DNA of 64,000 bases from Arthrobacter koreensis (GTDB lineage: Bacteria; Actinomycetota; Actinomycetes; Actinomycetales; Micrococcaceae), in contig NZ_WACG01000001.1 in assembly GCF_009193255.1 (NCBI RefSeq), positions 1,178,001-1,242,000 on the forward strand. Reading direction: 5' to 3'. Positions 7,867 to 16,370 of this stretch are shown in pieces (position 1 is the stretch's first letter; each line of letters begins with the position of its first letter). Position numbers and translations under genes: made by a program. Below the pieces are notes generated by a model, which searched no databases, was not told where the DNA came from, and saw only the letters and a program-made list of their open reading frames with translations.

Positions 7867-9141
7867 CTACCGCGTGAAGAACGCTGCAGCGGCCCGGGAA
7901 AGCTGGAACGGGTCGCTGACCCCGGACATTTCGCGGGCGGAGTGCATCGAAAGCAGCGGAATCCCGACGTCGATGGTGCGGATGCCCAGGCGGGTTGCTG
8001 TCAGCGGGCCGATCGTTGAGCCGCAGGGAATCGAGTTGTTGGAGACGAACTCCTGGTAGGGAACCTCTGCCTCGCGGCACAGCGCAGCCCAGTACGCGGC
8101 GCCTGGCGCGTCCGTCGTGTAGCGCTGGTTGGCGTTGATCTTCAGCAGTGGCCCGCCGCCCAGCACCGGACGGTTGGCTGGGTCGTGGCGTTCGGCGTAG
8201 TTCGGGTGCACGGCGTGCCCGGCATCCGCGGAGATGCAGAAGGAGGCGGCAAGGGCACGCTGGGAATCCGCGGTTCCGGCTCCCATCCCGGCACCGATGC
8301 GGGCAAGGACGTCCTCCAGGAACGGGCCTGCCGCACCGGAACGGCTTCCGCTTCCCACTTCTTCATGGTCGAAGGCAGCCAGCACGGCGATCGATCCGCC
8401 GCTCTTGGATTCGGCCGCCGATTCAAGGGCACACAGTCCCGCGTGAACGGAGGAGAGGTTGTCCAGCCGTCCGGAGGCGAAAAACTCAGCATTGGCGCCA
8501 AACACCTGTGCGGGTTGCGTGTCCGCGGCAACGACGTCGTACCCGCCGATTTCTTCGCGGTCCACGCCGGCCCTGGCCGCGAGCAGTCCCAGCAGGTCTG
8601 CCGCAGACGGGTCCCCAAGCCCCCAGACCGGATTCATGTGCTGCTGCTTATCCAGTTTCAGGCCTTCGTTCACGGCGCGGTCCAGGTGGATGGCCAGCTG
8701 CGGGAAACGCAGCAGCGGACCGGTGGCAACCAGGTGCTCGGCGCCGTCGAGCGTCACCAGCCGCCCGGCCAGCTGGAGTTCGCGGTCCAGCCAGGAGTTC
8801 AGCAGCGGACCGCCGTAGACCTCAACGCCGGCCTGCAGCCAGCCGAACTTCCCGGTGGTGGGAGAAGGCTTCAGCTTGAAGGTAGGCGAGTCGGTGTGGG
8901 TGCCGAAAATGTTGAATCCGGTGCCTGCCGCTGCACCCTCCGGAATAATCCAGGCGATGAATGCGCCGTCACGGACCACCACGTACTTACCGGCAGTCTC
9001 CGGCCAGTTCGCGTCTTCATGCAGCTCGATGAAACCGGCGGCCTGCAGCCGGTCTGCTGCCGTTCGGGCGGCGTGGAAGCTGGAAGGTGAGGCGGCTACA
9101 TATTCGCCGAGGTCTTTTACGTGGGCCAGTGCGTCAGACAT
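7867..9141 (-). CDS. M18 family aminopeptidase
   Basis: Cytoplasmic zinc aminopeptidase (aspartyl aminopeptidase family) that removes N-terminal residues from peptides. 424 residues from the ATG at 9141. Metal and catalytic motifs are present: GTHTDSPTF (H82, D84), the FDHEEVGSGS block with the catalytic Glu pair, the ISADAGHAVHPNY segment and the final IPLLSMHSAREM with the last histidine ligand. The open frame runs far upstream through the ABC permease region in another frame, but that part does not resemble the family, and the peptidase begins at MSDALAHVKDLGEYV. It stands alone, flanked by the rpsF promoter region on one side and the terminator of the ABC operon on the other. Confidence 0.94.
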   Translation of the reverse strand: MSDALAHVKDLGEYVAASPSSFHAARTAADRLQAAGFIELHEDANWPETAGKYVVVRDGAFIAWIIPEGAAAGTGFNIFGTHTDSPTFKLKPSPTTGKFGWLQAGVEVYGGPLLNSWLDRELQLAGRLVTLDGAEHLVATGPLLRFPQLAIHLDRAVNEGLKLDKQQHMNPVWGLGDPSAADLLGLLAARAGVDREEIGGYDVVAADTQPAQVFGANAEFFASGRLDNLSSVHAGLCALESAAESKSGGSIAVLAAFDHEEVGSGSRSGAAGPFLEDVLARIGAGMGAGTADSQRALAASFCISADAGHAVHPNYAERHDPANRPVLGGGPLLKINANQRYTTDAPGAAYWAALCREAEVPYQEFVSNNSIPCGSTIGPLTATRLGIRTIDVGIPLLSMHSAREMSGVSDPFQLSRAAAAFFTR

Positions 9142-9203
9142 GTTCCGATTCAACCAGAGCCGGGGGCGCCCGCGTAACCGGTGGGATGTGCCCGTGGAAA
9201 CAA

Positions 9204-9234
9204 ACAACCCCCGGTGCCGGGCACCGGGGGTTGT
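9204..9234 (-). terminator. terminator of the ABC-2 operon
   Basis: A 13-bp stem (ACAACCCCCGGTG at 9204-9216 with its complement at 9222-9234) and a 5-base loop lies about 70 bases after the permease stop at 9303. On the minus strand it is followed by TTGTTTGTTT, so it is a good intrinsic terminator. Confidence 0.8.
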
Positions 9235-9302
9235 GGAGGGGTTTTCAGTGAAGACGTCGGCGGCCGTTCTTCCACCGCCGCCTTCACCGAAGTCTTGTGC
9301 GC

Positions 9303-10178
9303 CTAGACGTCGCGGCGCTTGGTGACGATCATCGCCACGACCAGCAGGACAACTGCCCAGCCGCCAAGGACCAGTCCGCCTTCCAGCTGGTTCAGGGCAC
9401 CGTCGGCGATGTTCGTGGCCACCAGCTGGGTTCCTGCGTTGCTGGGAAGGAACCGGGCGGCGTCGGGAATCCAGTCCGCCAAACCGGAGATCAGCTGGAT
9501 GATCACCGGCAGCACGAACAGCACGCCAATGATGGTGACGATTCCGCCGGCCGTGCTGCGGAGCAGCGATCCGGTGGCTACGCCCATGATCGCGATGCCG
9601 GCAAGGAGTGTTCCGGTGTTGATGATGCTGGGCAGCACCCACGGAGCGTCCAGGCCGAAGTCCAGGTTCTCCGGTGCCAGCAGCGGCTGGCTGATCAGGT
9701 AGCTGGCGAACGCTCCGGCGACTCCGATGACGAAGGCAACCAGCGCGATGATGATGGCCTTGGCGAGCAGCGCCGGAGTACGGGTGGGTACGGCCACCAT
9801 GGTGGAACGGATCATGCCGGTGCTGTATTCGGAAGCCACGAGGACCACGGCGAGGGCAGCGATCAGCAGCTGGCCGAAGAGCACGCCGGAGGCAGGCGTG
9901 TCATAGACCAGGGCCTGGAGGTCCATTTCCGGCGCAACACCCATGGCAGGGGCCATGGCCGGATCGTCGGAGATCATCTGCGCGGTGGTGGCCCAGCTCC
10001 AGGCCACAAGTGCCGCCAGGCCCACCATGACCACCAGGGTGACGGAGAGCAGGATGACGGTGGAGGGCAGGGTGGTGACCTTGATCCATTCCGAGCGCAG
10101 GACCCGGGCGAAATTGACACCGCTGCCGTCGGTGCGGGCCGTCCGGCGCGACGGCGCGGGTGCGGTTGTGGTGCTCAT
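9303..10178 (-). CDS. ABC-2 type transporter permease (copy 1)
   Basis: Membrane subunit of an ABC exporter. 291 residues with about six hydrophobic segments, starting after FARVLRSEWIKVTTLPSTVILL, a motif of actinobacterial ABC-2 permeases. The start ATG overlaps the stop of the upstream ATPase gene (ATGA), indicating translational coupling. It is clearly paralogous to the permease at 11296-12147 (shared LRSEWIK, PSTVILL, GMIRSTMVAVPTR and ILNTGT-like blocks). The substrate is unknown; relatives include exporters linked to antibiotic or membrane stress. A terminator follows. Confidence 0.9.
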   Translation of the reverse strand: MSTTTAPAPSRRTARTDGSGVNFARVLRSEWIKVTTLPSTVILLSVTLVVMVGLAALVAWSWATTAQMISDDPAMAPAMGVAPEMDLQALVYDTPASGVLFGQLLIAALAVVLVASEYSTGMIRSTMVAVPTRTPALLAKAIIIALVAFVIGVAGAFASYLISQPLLAPENLDFGLDAPWVLPSIINTGTLLAGIAIMGVATGSLLRSTAGGIVTIIGVLFVLPVIIQLISGLADWIPDAARFLPSNAGTQLVATNIADGALNQLEGGLVLGGWAVVLLVVAMIVTKRRDV

Positions 10179-11131
10179 GCTCGGGTTCCTTCCACAACAG
10201 GCTCGGCTGCAGCCGGTTCCTGGCTAAATCCGTGGGACTTGTATTCGACGTCGTCCCGGGTGAGTTCCATGTAGGCGTCCTCCAGCGAGACCTGGATCGG
10301 GGTCAGCTCGGTGAGGAGGATCCGGCGGTCCAGGGCGATCTCCGCGATGGAGCGCGAATCGGCGCCGCTGATTTCGAAGAGTCCGTCCTCGAGCCGGTTG
10401 ATCTCCGCGCCCTGTCCTTCCAGGACGGGCAGGAGGTCGGCTGCGTTGTCGGTGCGTACGCGGGTGCGCTGGCGGCCGCCGCCGTCGATGATCTCCTGGA
10501 TCGGCGCGTTGGCGATGATCCGTCCGCGGCCAATCACGATGAGGTGGTCCGCGGTGACGGCCATTTCACTCATCAGGTGGGAGGAGAGGAAGACGGTGCG
10601 GCCTTCAGCGGCCAGGCCGCGGGCCAAGTTGCGGACCCAGAGCACGCCTTCCGGATCGAGGCCGTTGACCGGCTCGTCCAGGATCAGGGTGTTGGGGTCC
10701 CCGAGCATGGCGACGGCGATGCCGAGGCGCTGGCCCATGCCGAGCGAGAATCCGCCGACGCGCTTCTTGGCGACCGCGCCCAGCCCGGTGAGCTCGATGA
10801 CTTCGTTGACGCGCTTGTTGGAGATGCCGTGGGTGGCGGCCATCGCGCGGAGGTGGTTGTATGCCGACCGGCGGGTGTGCACCGCCTTCGCGTCAAGCAG
10901 GGCGCCAACCTCATGGAGCGGAGCCTTGTGGCGGGCGTAGGGCTGGCCGTTGATGGTCACGTTTCCGGAGGTGGGACGGTCCAGTCCCACGATCATCCGC
11001 ATGGTCGTCGACTTGCCGGCACCGTTCGGGCCCAGGAAGCCAGTCACTTTTCCCGGTTCGACGGTGAAGGAAATATTGTCGACGGCGGTTTTGCTGCCGT
11101 AGCGCTTGGAGAGGCCGCGTGCCTCGATCAT
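10175..11131 (-). CDS. ABC transporter ATP-binding protein (copy 1)
   Basis: Cytoplasmic ATPase of the exporter pair with the permease at 9303-10178. 318 residues: Walker A GPNGAGKST near residue 40, signature FSLGMGQRLGIA, Walker B TLILDEPVNGLDPEG and the switch histidine in SSHLMSEM. The C-terminal 90 residues are a family-specific extension (DUF4162-like position). I chose the ATG at 11131 (MIEARGLSKRYG) because ATGAGG sits 6 bases before it; an ATG four codons upstream is possible. It is a tandem paralogue of the ATPase at 12144-13091. A 164-bp gap with repeats and a palindrome precedes it, so it probably has its own promoter. Confidence 0.92.
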   Translation of the reverse strand: MIEARGLSKRYGSKTAVDNISFTVEPGKVTGFLGPNGAGKSTTMRMIVGLDRPTSGNVTINGQPYARHKAPLHEVGALLDAKAVHTRRSAYNHLRAMAATHGISNKRVNEVIELTGLGAVAKKRVGGFSLGMGQRLGIAVAMLGDPNTLILDEPVNGLDPEGVLWVRNLARGLAAEGRTVFLSSHLMSEMAVTADHLIVIGRGRIIANAPIQEIIDGGGRQRTRVRTDNAADLLPVLEGQGAEINRLEDGLFEISGADSRSIAEIALDRRILLTELTPIQVSLEDAYMELTRDDVEYKSHGFSQEPAAAEPVVEGTRA

Positions 11132-11161
11132 GGTGATCCTCATCTTGGAGCGTACAAGTTC

Positions 11162-11260
11162 GGGGGTGTACCCCCACACTATGCGCCCGCTGTCTGCTGC
11201 GGACCGGTCCAAAGGATGATTCAGGGCAAAACCGGCGTCCCCCTTAGGGATGACTCAGGG
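11162..11260 (-). promoter_or_regulatory. candidate operators before ABC pair 1
   Basis: The gap 11132-11295 contains a perfect 14-bp palindrome GGGGGTGTACCCCC at 11162-11175, and two 13-bp direct repeats GGATGAYTCAGGG at 11214-11226 and 11248-11260, 34 bases apart. The second repeat is part of a CTCAGGG/CCCTGAG hairpin (11254-11260 with 11265-11271). This arrangement looks like a regulated promoter, but no regulator is encoded nearby. Confidence 0.4.
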
Positions 11261-11295
11261 TGGACCCTGAGCAGCCGGTATGAAAGCGGCGGGTT

Positions 11296-12147
11296 TTAGA
11301 CGTCCCGCTTCCGAAGGACCACCACCGCGGCAGCAAGGAGCACCGCCGCCCAACCCGCCAGGATCAGGCCGCCCTCTACCTGGTTGAAGGCGTCCGGCTG
11401 GATTTGGGTGGCTACCAGCTGCGCCGCGGCACTGCTGGGCAGGAAGCGGGCGGCGTCTTCCACCCAGTCCGCCAGGCCGGTCAGCAATCCCGCGATGATT
11501 GGCAGCACGAAGAGCGCACCAACCAGGGTGACCACTCCCCCGGCAGTGCTGCGCAGCAGTGCACCGATGGCCACGCCCATCACGGCGATCAGCGCCAGGA
11601 CGGTGCCGGTGTTGAGGATGGAGGGCAGCACCCACTCTGCGTCCAGTCCGAAATCCAGGTCGGAACCGGCCAGGATGGGCTGCGCCAGCAAATACGTCAC
11701 GAAAGCCGAAAGCACTCCCACCAGGAAGGAAATGACGGCGATGACCACCGTCTTGGCCAGCAGCGCCGGGACTCGTGTGGGCACGGCCACCATGGTGGAG
11801 CGGATCATTCCGGTGGTGTATTCGGAGCCGATCAGCACCACCGCCAGGGAAGCAATCAGCAGCTGGCCAAAGGGCAGGCCGGAGGCCGGGACGTCATATG
11901 CCGCACTTTGCAGGGACTGGCCGATCCCCTGCGGCGGGCCGCTTTCCGGTTCGCCGGCCAGCTGGACCAGCCCCCAGGCCACAAGCGCACCGAGGCCGAT
12001 CATCACCGCGAAACTCACGGCCAGGAGGATGACGGTCGAAGGAACCGTTGCTGTCTTGATCCATTCGGAGCGCAGCACACGGCCAAAGGTGACCGGACCT
12101 CCCCAGGTGCGCTGCGACCGGGACCGGGGGGTTGCCGCTGTGCTCAT
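11296..12147 (-). CDS. ABC-2 type transporter permease (copy 2)
   Basis: Membrane subunit, 283 residues and about six hydrophobic helices; the N-terminus FGRVLRSEWIKTATVPSTVILL matches copy 1 almost block for block. Its ATG overlaps the stop of the ATPase at 12144-13091 (ATGA), so the pair is translationally coupled. It ends just before the regulatory gap in front of copy 1. The duplication shows in all four genes between 9303 and 13091. Substrate unknown. Confidence 0.9.
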   Translation of the reverse strand: MSTAATPRSRSQRTWGGPVTFGRVLRSEWIKTATVPSTVILLAVSFAVMIGLGALVAWGLVQLAGEPESGPPQGIGQSLQSAAYDVPASGLPFGQLLIASLAVVLIGSEYTTGMIRSTMVAVPTRVPALLAKTVVIAVISFLVGVLSAFVTYLLAQPILAGSDLDFGLDAEWVLPSILNTGTVLALIAVMGVAIGALLRSTAGGVVTLVGALFVLPIIAGLLTGLADWVEDAARFLPSSAAAQLVATQIQPDAFNQVEGGLILAGWAAVLLAAAVVVLRKRDV

Positions 12148-13091
12148 GAGCTGCGTCCTTCAGTAGCCGGGAGCGCCTGCGCGCCGATCTGCTGTGACTG
12201 GTACTCGACCTCGCCGCCGGTCAGTTCCATATAGGCATCTTCAAGGGTCTCCTGCTGCGGTATCAGTCCGGTGACGAGGATGCCCCGGCTGAAGGCCGTT
12301 TCAGCGATACGGCGCGCGGGCAGGCCGAGGACAGTCAGCTCATCCGCCGCTTCCCTGCGGATCTCCACGCCGTCCCCGGCGAGCGCGGCCGCCAGGGCAT
12401 CGGCGTCGTCAGTCCGCACCAGGACGCGTTCAGCCTGGCCGCCGGTGAGCACTGTCTCGATGGGCGCGTCCGCCAGGATGCGGCCGCGGCCAATCACGAT
12501 CAGGTGGTCCGCGGTGACAGCCATCTCGCTCATCAGATGGGAGGAGATGAACACCGTTCGGCCCTCGGCAGCGAGGCCCTTCACCAGGTAGCGCACCCAT
12601 TTCACGCCTTCCGGATCGAGGCCGTTCACCGGTTCGTCCAGGATCAGGGTCTGCGGGTCCCCCAGCAGCGCTGCAGCAATGCCGAGGCGCTGGCCCATGC
12701 CGAGGGAGAAGCCGCCCACCCTTTTCCGGGCCACCGGGCCCAGGCCGGTGAGGTCGATGACGTCGTTGACGCGCGAGGCGGGTATGCCCTCCGTTGCGGC
12801 GAGGGCCCGCAGGTGGTTGTAGGCGGACCGCCGGGGGTGCACGGCCTTGGCCTCCAGCAGGGCGCCCACTTCGTGCAGCGGCATCCTGTGCCGGGCGTAC
12901 GGCTTGCCGTTGACGCTCACGCTGCCGGAGCTGGGGTGGTCCAGGCCGACGATCAGCCGCATGGTGGTGGATTTCCCGGCGCCGTTCGGACCGAGGAATC
13001 CGGTCACCTTGCCGGGCTGGACGCTGAAGGTGACACCGTCGACGGCAGTCTTGCCGCCGAAGCGCTTGGTGAGTTCATGTGCCTCGATCAT
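12144..13091 (-). CDS. ABC transporter ATP-binding protein (copy 2)
   Basis: ATPase partner of the permease at 11296-12147, 315 residues. Walker A GPNGAGKST, signature FSLGMGQRLGIA, Walker B TLILDEPVNGLDPEG and SSHLMSEMAV are identical or nearly so to copy 1, while the C-terminal extension has diverged, as expected if the two systems respond to or handle different substrates. It starts only 30 bases after the stop of the DrrB-like permease, so it probably belongs to the transcript that begins at the DrrA-like gene. Confidence 0.92.
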   Translation of the reverse strand: MIEAHELTKRFGGKTAVDGVTFSVQPGKVTGFLGPNGAGKSTTMRLIVGLDHPSSGSVSVNGKPYARHRMPLHEVGALLEAKAVHPRRSAYNHLRALAATEGIPASRVNDVIDLTGLGPVARKRVGGFSLGMGQRLGIAAALLGDPQTLILDEPVNGLDPEGVKWVRYLVKGLAAEGRTVFISSHLMSEMAVTADHLIVIGRGRILADAPIETVLTGGQAERVLVRTDDADALAAALAGDGVEIRREAADELTVLGLPARRIAETAFSRGILVTGLIPQQETLEDAYMELTGGEVEYQSQQIGAQALPATEGRSS

Positions 13092-13121
13092 GCTCAGTCC
13101 TTTGGTTCGGAGGAACGGGGC

Positions 13122-13958
13122 CTAGCGTGAACTCACCGCCTCGAACTTGCGGACGGCCAGGGGGACGAACACCACGAGCATGATGGCGGAACCGATCAGC
13201 ACGGTGGTGATGGGGTTCTGCATCGGCCAGGTATCCGGTACCGGCGTGGATCCCAGGTTGCCGAACAGCTGCCTTACCGCCTGGACCAGTGCGGAGACCG
13301 GATTCCAGTCGGCGATCGTGCGCAGCGGTTCGGGCAGCGTGGAACTCTGCACAAACGCGTTGGAAATGAAGGTGATGGGGAACAGGATGATGAAGGAGGC
13401 GTTGTTGATGGCTTCCGGGGAGCGGACGGACATACCGAGCAGTGCCATCACCCAGCTGAACGCGTAGGAGAACAGCAGCAGCAGGCCCACCCCGCCCAGG
13501 AACTCCCAGAAGGACGTGTTGACCCGCCAGCCGACCAGCAGCCCGGTACACATCATGATGACCACCGAGATGCCGTTCAGCACCAGGTCGGAGTTGGTCC
13601 GCCCGATCAGTACCGCGGACGGGCTCATGGGGAGGGTGCGGAACCGGTCGATGATTCCTTCCTTCAGGTCCTGGGCCATGGCCGATCCGGAAAACGTGGA
13701 GCCGAAGACCACCGTCTGGGCGAAGATGCCTGCCATCAGGTACTGCGTGTAGTTGGTCCCGGCCACCTGGATGGATCCGCCGTAGACCTGGCTGAAGAGA
13801 AGCACGAACATGATCGGCTGCAGCACGGCGAACACGATCATGTCCGGTGTGCGGCGGATCTTGATCAGGTTCCGCTTGGTGACGGTCCACCCGTCCGAGA
13901 CCCAGCTCCCGGCGGTGGTCCCGGATCCGAACCGGGCGGCAGCGGTTGCGGCGCTCAT
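13122..13958 (-). CDS. ABC-2 permease, DrrB (daunorubicin resistance) family
   Basis: Membrane component of a DrrAB-type exporter. 278 residues with six hydrophobic segments and the family motif pattern RTPDMIVFAVLQPIMFVLLF, then GIIDRFRTLPMSPSAVLIGR. Its ATG overlaps the stop of the DrrA-like ATPase at 13955 (ATGA). Family members export hydrophobic compounds such as anthracyclines, but many serve endogenous lipids or unknown substrates, so resistance cannot be assumed. Confidence 0.92.
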   Translation of the reverse strand: MSAATAAARFGSGTTAGSWVSDGWTVTKRNLIKIRRTPDMIVFAVLQPIMFVLLFSQVYGGSIQVAGTNYTQYLMAGIFAQTVVFGSTFSGSAMAQDLKEGIIDRFRTLPMSPSAVLIGRTNSDLVLNGISVVIMMCTGLLVGWRVNTSFWEFLGGVGLLLLFSYAFSWVMALLGMSVRSPEAINNASFIILFPITFISNAFVQSSTLPEPLRTIADWNPVSALVQAVRQLFGNLGSTPVPDTWPMQNPITTVLIGSAIMLVVFVPLAVRKFEAVSSR

Positions 13959-15010
13959 CGTGCTGCCTTCGCTTTCCCTGCGTCTTCAGCGCTTTCGCCC
14001 TCTGCCTCGGCGATGTGCCCCGTGAGCTTCAGGAACACGTCGTCGAGCGTGGGGCGCCGGATACCGGCGTCGTGAAGCTGGATTCCCGCCGCCTCCAGGT
14101 CCCGCAGCACCAGCTGCAGTGCGGCGGGGCCTTCAGTGACGGCTACTTCCAGCGACCGCCCGTCGCCGGCGGTATGCACCTCTCCGCTGCCGTAGCGGGC
14201 CAGGATCTCCCGGGCGGTGCCAGCGTCGAACCCTTCAACCAGGGCAACGGCCACCCGGTGCCCGCCAATCCTGGCCTTGAGCTGGTCCGACGTGCCCTCG
14301 GCAATGACCTTGCCGCCGTCGATCACGGCGACCGTATCTGCCAGCTGGTCCGCTTCTTCGAGGTACTGGGTGGTGAGCAGCAGGGTGGTTCCCGCCGCTA
14401 CCAGGGACTTGATCACGTCCCAGAGGGCCAGGCGGCTGCGCGGGTCCAGGCCGGTGGTGGGCTCGTCCAGGAACAGGACGCGGGGGTTGTTCACCAGGGC
14501 CCCGGCAAGGTCCAGCCTGCGGCGCATGCCGCCGGAGTACCCCTTCACGGGCCGGTTGCCCGCATCCGCCAGGTCGAACTGCTCGATGAGCTCTCCCGCC
14601 CGGTTCCGGGCCTGCTCAGTGGGCAGGTGGTAAAGCTTGCCGACCATCCTGAGGTTCTCTATGCCCGTGAGGTTTTCGTCCACCGCAGAGTACTGTCCGG
14701 ACACACCGATGATCCGGCGGACGTCCTTGGGCCTGGCGGTGACGTCGATCCCGTCAATGGAGGCGGTCCCTGCAGTGGGTTTGATCAGCGTGGTCAGCAC
14801 CTTGACCGCCGTCGTTTTTCCGGCGCCGTTCGGGCCCAGGAGTGCCGTGACGGTTCCCTGCGGTACGCCGATGTCCAGGCCGTCGAGGGCGCGTACCAGG
14901 CCTGACTTGGACTTGTAGACCTTGGTCAGGCCGCGTGCCTGGATCAGTGGATCGCGCCGGCCTTCCGAGACCGGACGCACGTGGTTTTCTGGGTTGGGGG
15001 GAAGGGACAT
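13955..15010 (-). CDS. ABC ATP-binding protein, DrrA (daunorubicin resistance) family
   Basis: ATPase of the DrrAB-type exporter, 351 residues. Walker A GPNGAGKTT, signature YSGGMRRRLDLA, Walker B VLFLDEPTTGLDPRSR and the H-loop replaced in the usual DrrA manner by TTQYLEEADQL. A C-terminal DrrA-type domain follows. It is the first of three consecutive ATPase-permease pairs on the minus strand (15010 down to 9303). The promoter should lie in 15011-15109, where I cannot name clear -10 or -35 boxes. Confidence 0.93.
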   Translation of the reverse strand: MSLPPNPENHVRPVSEGRRDPLIQARGLTKVYKSKSGLVRALDGLDIGVPQGTVTALLGPNGAGKTTAVKVLTTLIKPTAGTASIDGIDVTARPKDVRRIIGVSGQYSAVDENLTGIENLRMVGKLYHLPTEQARNRAGELIEQFDLADAGNRPVKGYSGGMRRRLDLAGALVNNPRVLFLDEPTTGLDPRSRLALWDVIKSLVAAGTTLLLTTQYLEEADQLADTVAVIDGGKVIAEGTSDQLKARIGGHRVAVALVEGFDAGTAREILARYGSGEVHTAGDGRSLEVAVTEGPAALQLVLRDLEAAGIQLHDAGIRRPTLDDVFLKLTGHIAEAEGESAEDAGKAKAAR

Positions 15011-15109
15011 GCGAACAGGTTAGGACCGCCCGGACGCGCTGGATAGGGGTTATCCGGACAGATTCAGTCCTGAAGCCGAGAGTGCCGCGGCTCCGGCTGG
15101 AATTGCGCC

Positions 15110-16315
15110 CTAGGCGGCTGGCCTTCCGGCATCGAGTTCCCCGTCCGTCCGCTCAGCCGCCACCGGCGCAAAGACAATGGACATCAGCATGGCCGCTCCC
15201 ACCACGAGCAGTGCATTGCGCAGCCCCCAGAGTTCACCCAGGAAGCCGAGCAGCGGAGGTCCGACGAAGAAGGCCGTGTACCCCAGGGTGGAGACCACGG
15301 AGACGCGCCCTGCCGCGTGCGCCGGATCGTCGCCCGCGGCGGACATCCCCATGGGGAAGCCCAGGGCGGCCCCGATACCCCACAGGACGACGCCGATCCC
15401 GGCCAGCCAGAGAACGGGGGCGAACACGAACAGGATCAGTCCTGCCAGCGAGGCGCCCATGCACAGCCGCAGCGCGCGGACCCGGCCCAGGCGGTCGATC
15501 AGGCGGGCACCGAACCAGCGGGTGGCGGTCATGGCGGCGACGAAGACACCGAACATCACCGCGCCGGCGGTCTCCGAGGCGTCGAGTCCGTCGACCGTCG
15601 CCTTGGCTACCCAGTCGTTGGCGGCGCCTTCTGTCAGGGCAGCCCCCAGGACAACGACGCCGATCAGCAGGGTGCGGCCCTCTTTCCATGCACCGAAGCT
15701 GGAAGGCTTCGGTGCGCCCGTTTGGTGCGGGTGGAGCATCTCCACGGAATCCGGCAGGAAGGCACGGGGAACCAGCGTCACCAGCACGACGGCGATCACC
15801 ACGATTCCGATCAGGTGCACCGGCAGGCTGACGTTCAGGGCAGACAGCCCGGCACCGATCATCGCGCCCAGGAACGCGCCGCCGCTGAAGGCACCGTGGA
15901 ACTTGGGCATCAGCGTCCTGCGCAGGCCGCGTTCAACTTCCGTGCCCTCTAGGTTCATGGCCACGTCCCAGAGGCCAATGCCGGAGCCGAAGATCAGCAG
16001 CCCGGCTGCGGTCAGGGGAATCGATCCCGCGGACAGTCCCGCTGCGATGACCAGTCCGGCCGCGGAGGCAAGCAGTCCGCCGGTCCGCACCGCGTTGGCG
16101 GTGCCTACCCGCTGGGCCAGGGCGCCGGCGAGCGGCAGCGCACCCACGGAGCCTACTGCGGAGAAGAGCAGCAGCAGCCCCACCCCGGCGGAACCGATGT
16201 CCAGGGCCTGGGCAGCGGCGGGAATCCGTGCTGCCCAGCTGGCGAAGATCAGGCCGTTGAGGGCAAAGACCGCGAAGACAGCCAGGAGTGCCCGGTCCAG
16301 GGTTTTGGTGTTCAC
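15110..16315 (-). CDS. major facilitator superfamily transporter
   Basis: Secondary transporter of 401 residues with twelve predicted membrane helices. It opens with LDRALLAVFAVFALNGLIFASWAARIP and contains an MFS loop motif ALAQRVGTANAVR and, at the start of the second half, RLIDRLGRVRALRL. The GTG at 16315 is the only plausible start before helix 1, although its ribosome site is weak. It ends 99 bases before the DrrA-like gene. This subgroup is often annotated as YbjJ-like; the substrate is not known. Confidence 0.88.
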   Translation of the reverse strand: MNTKTLDRALLAVFAVFALNGLIFASWAARIPAAAQALDIGSAGVGLLLLFSAVGSVGALPLAGALAQRVGTANAVRTGGLLASAAGLVIAAGLSAGSIPLTAAGLLIFGSGIGLWDVAMNLEGTEVERGLRRTLMPKFHGAFSGGAFLGAMIGAGLSALNVSLPVHLIGIVVIAVVLVTLVPRAFLPDSVEMLHPHQTGAPKPSSFGAWKEGRTLLIGVVVLGAALTEGAANDWVAKATVDGLDASETAGAVMFGVFVAAMTATRWFGARLIDRLGRVRALRLCMGASLAGLILFVFAPVLWLAGIGVVLWGIGAALGFPMGMSAAGDDPAHAAGRVSVVSTLGYTAFFVGPPLLGFLGELWGLRNALLVVGAAMLMSIVFAPVAAERTDGELDAGRPAA

Positions 16316-16370
16316 GCCTTCATTCTGGAGCCCGGAGGCTGCCGGAGGGAAATACCCTCCGGCAGCGCGG

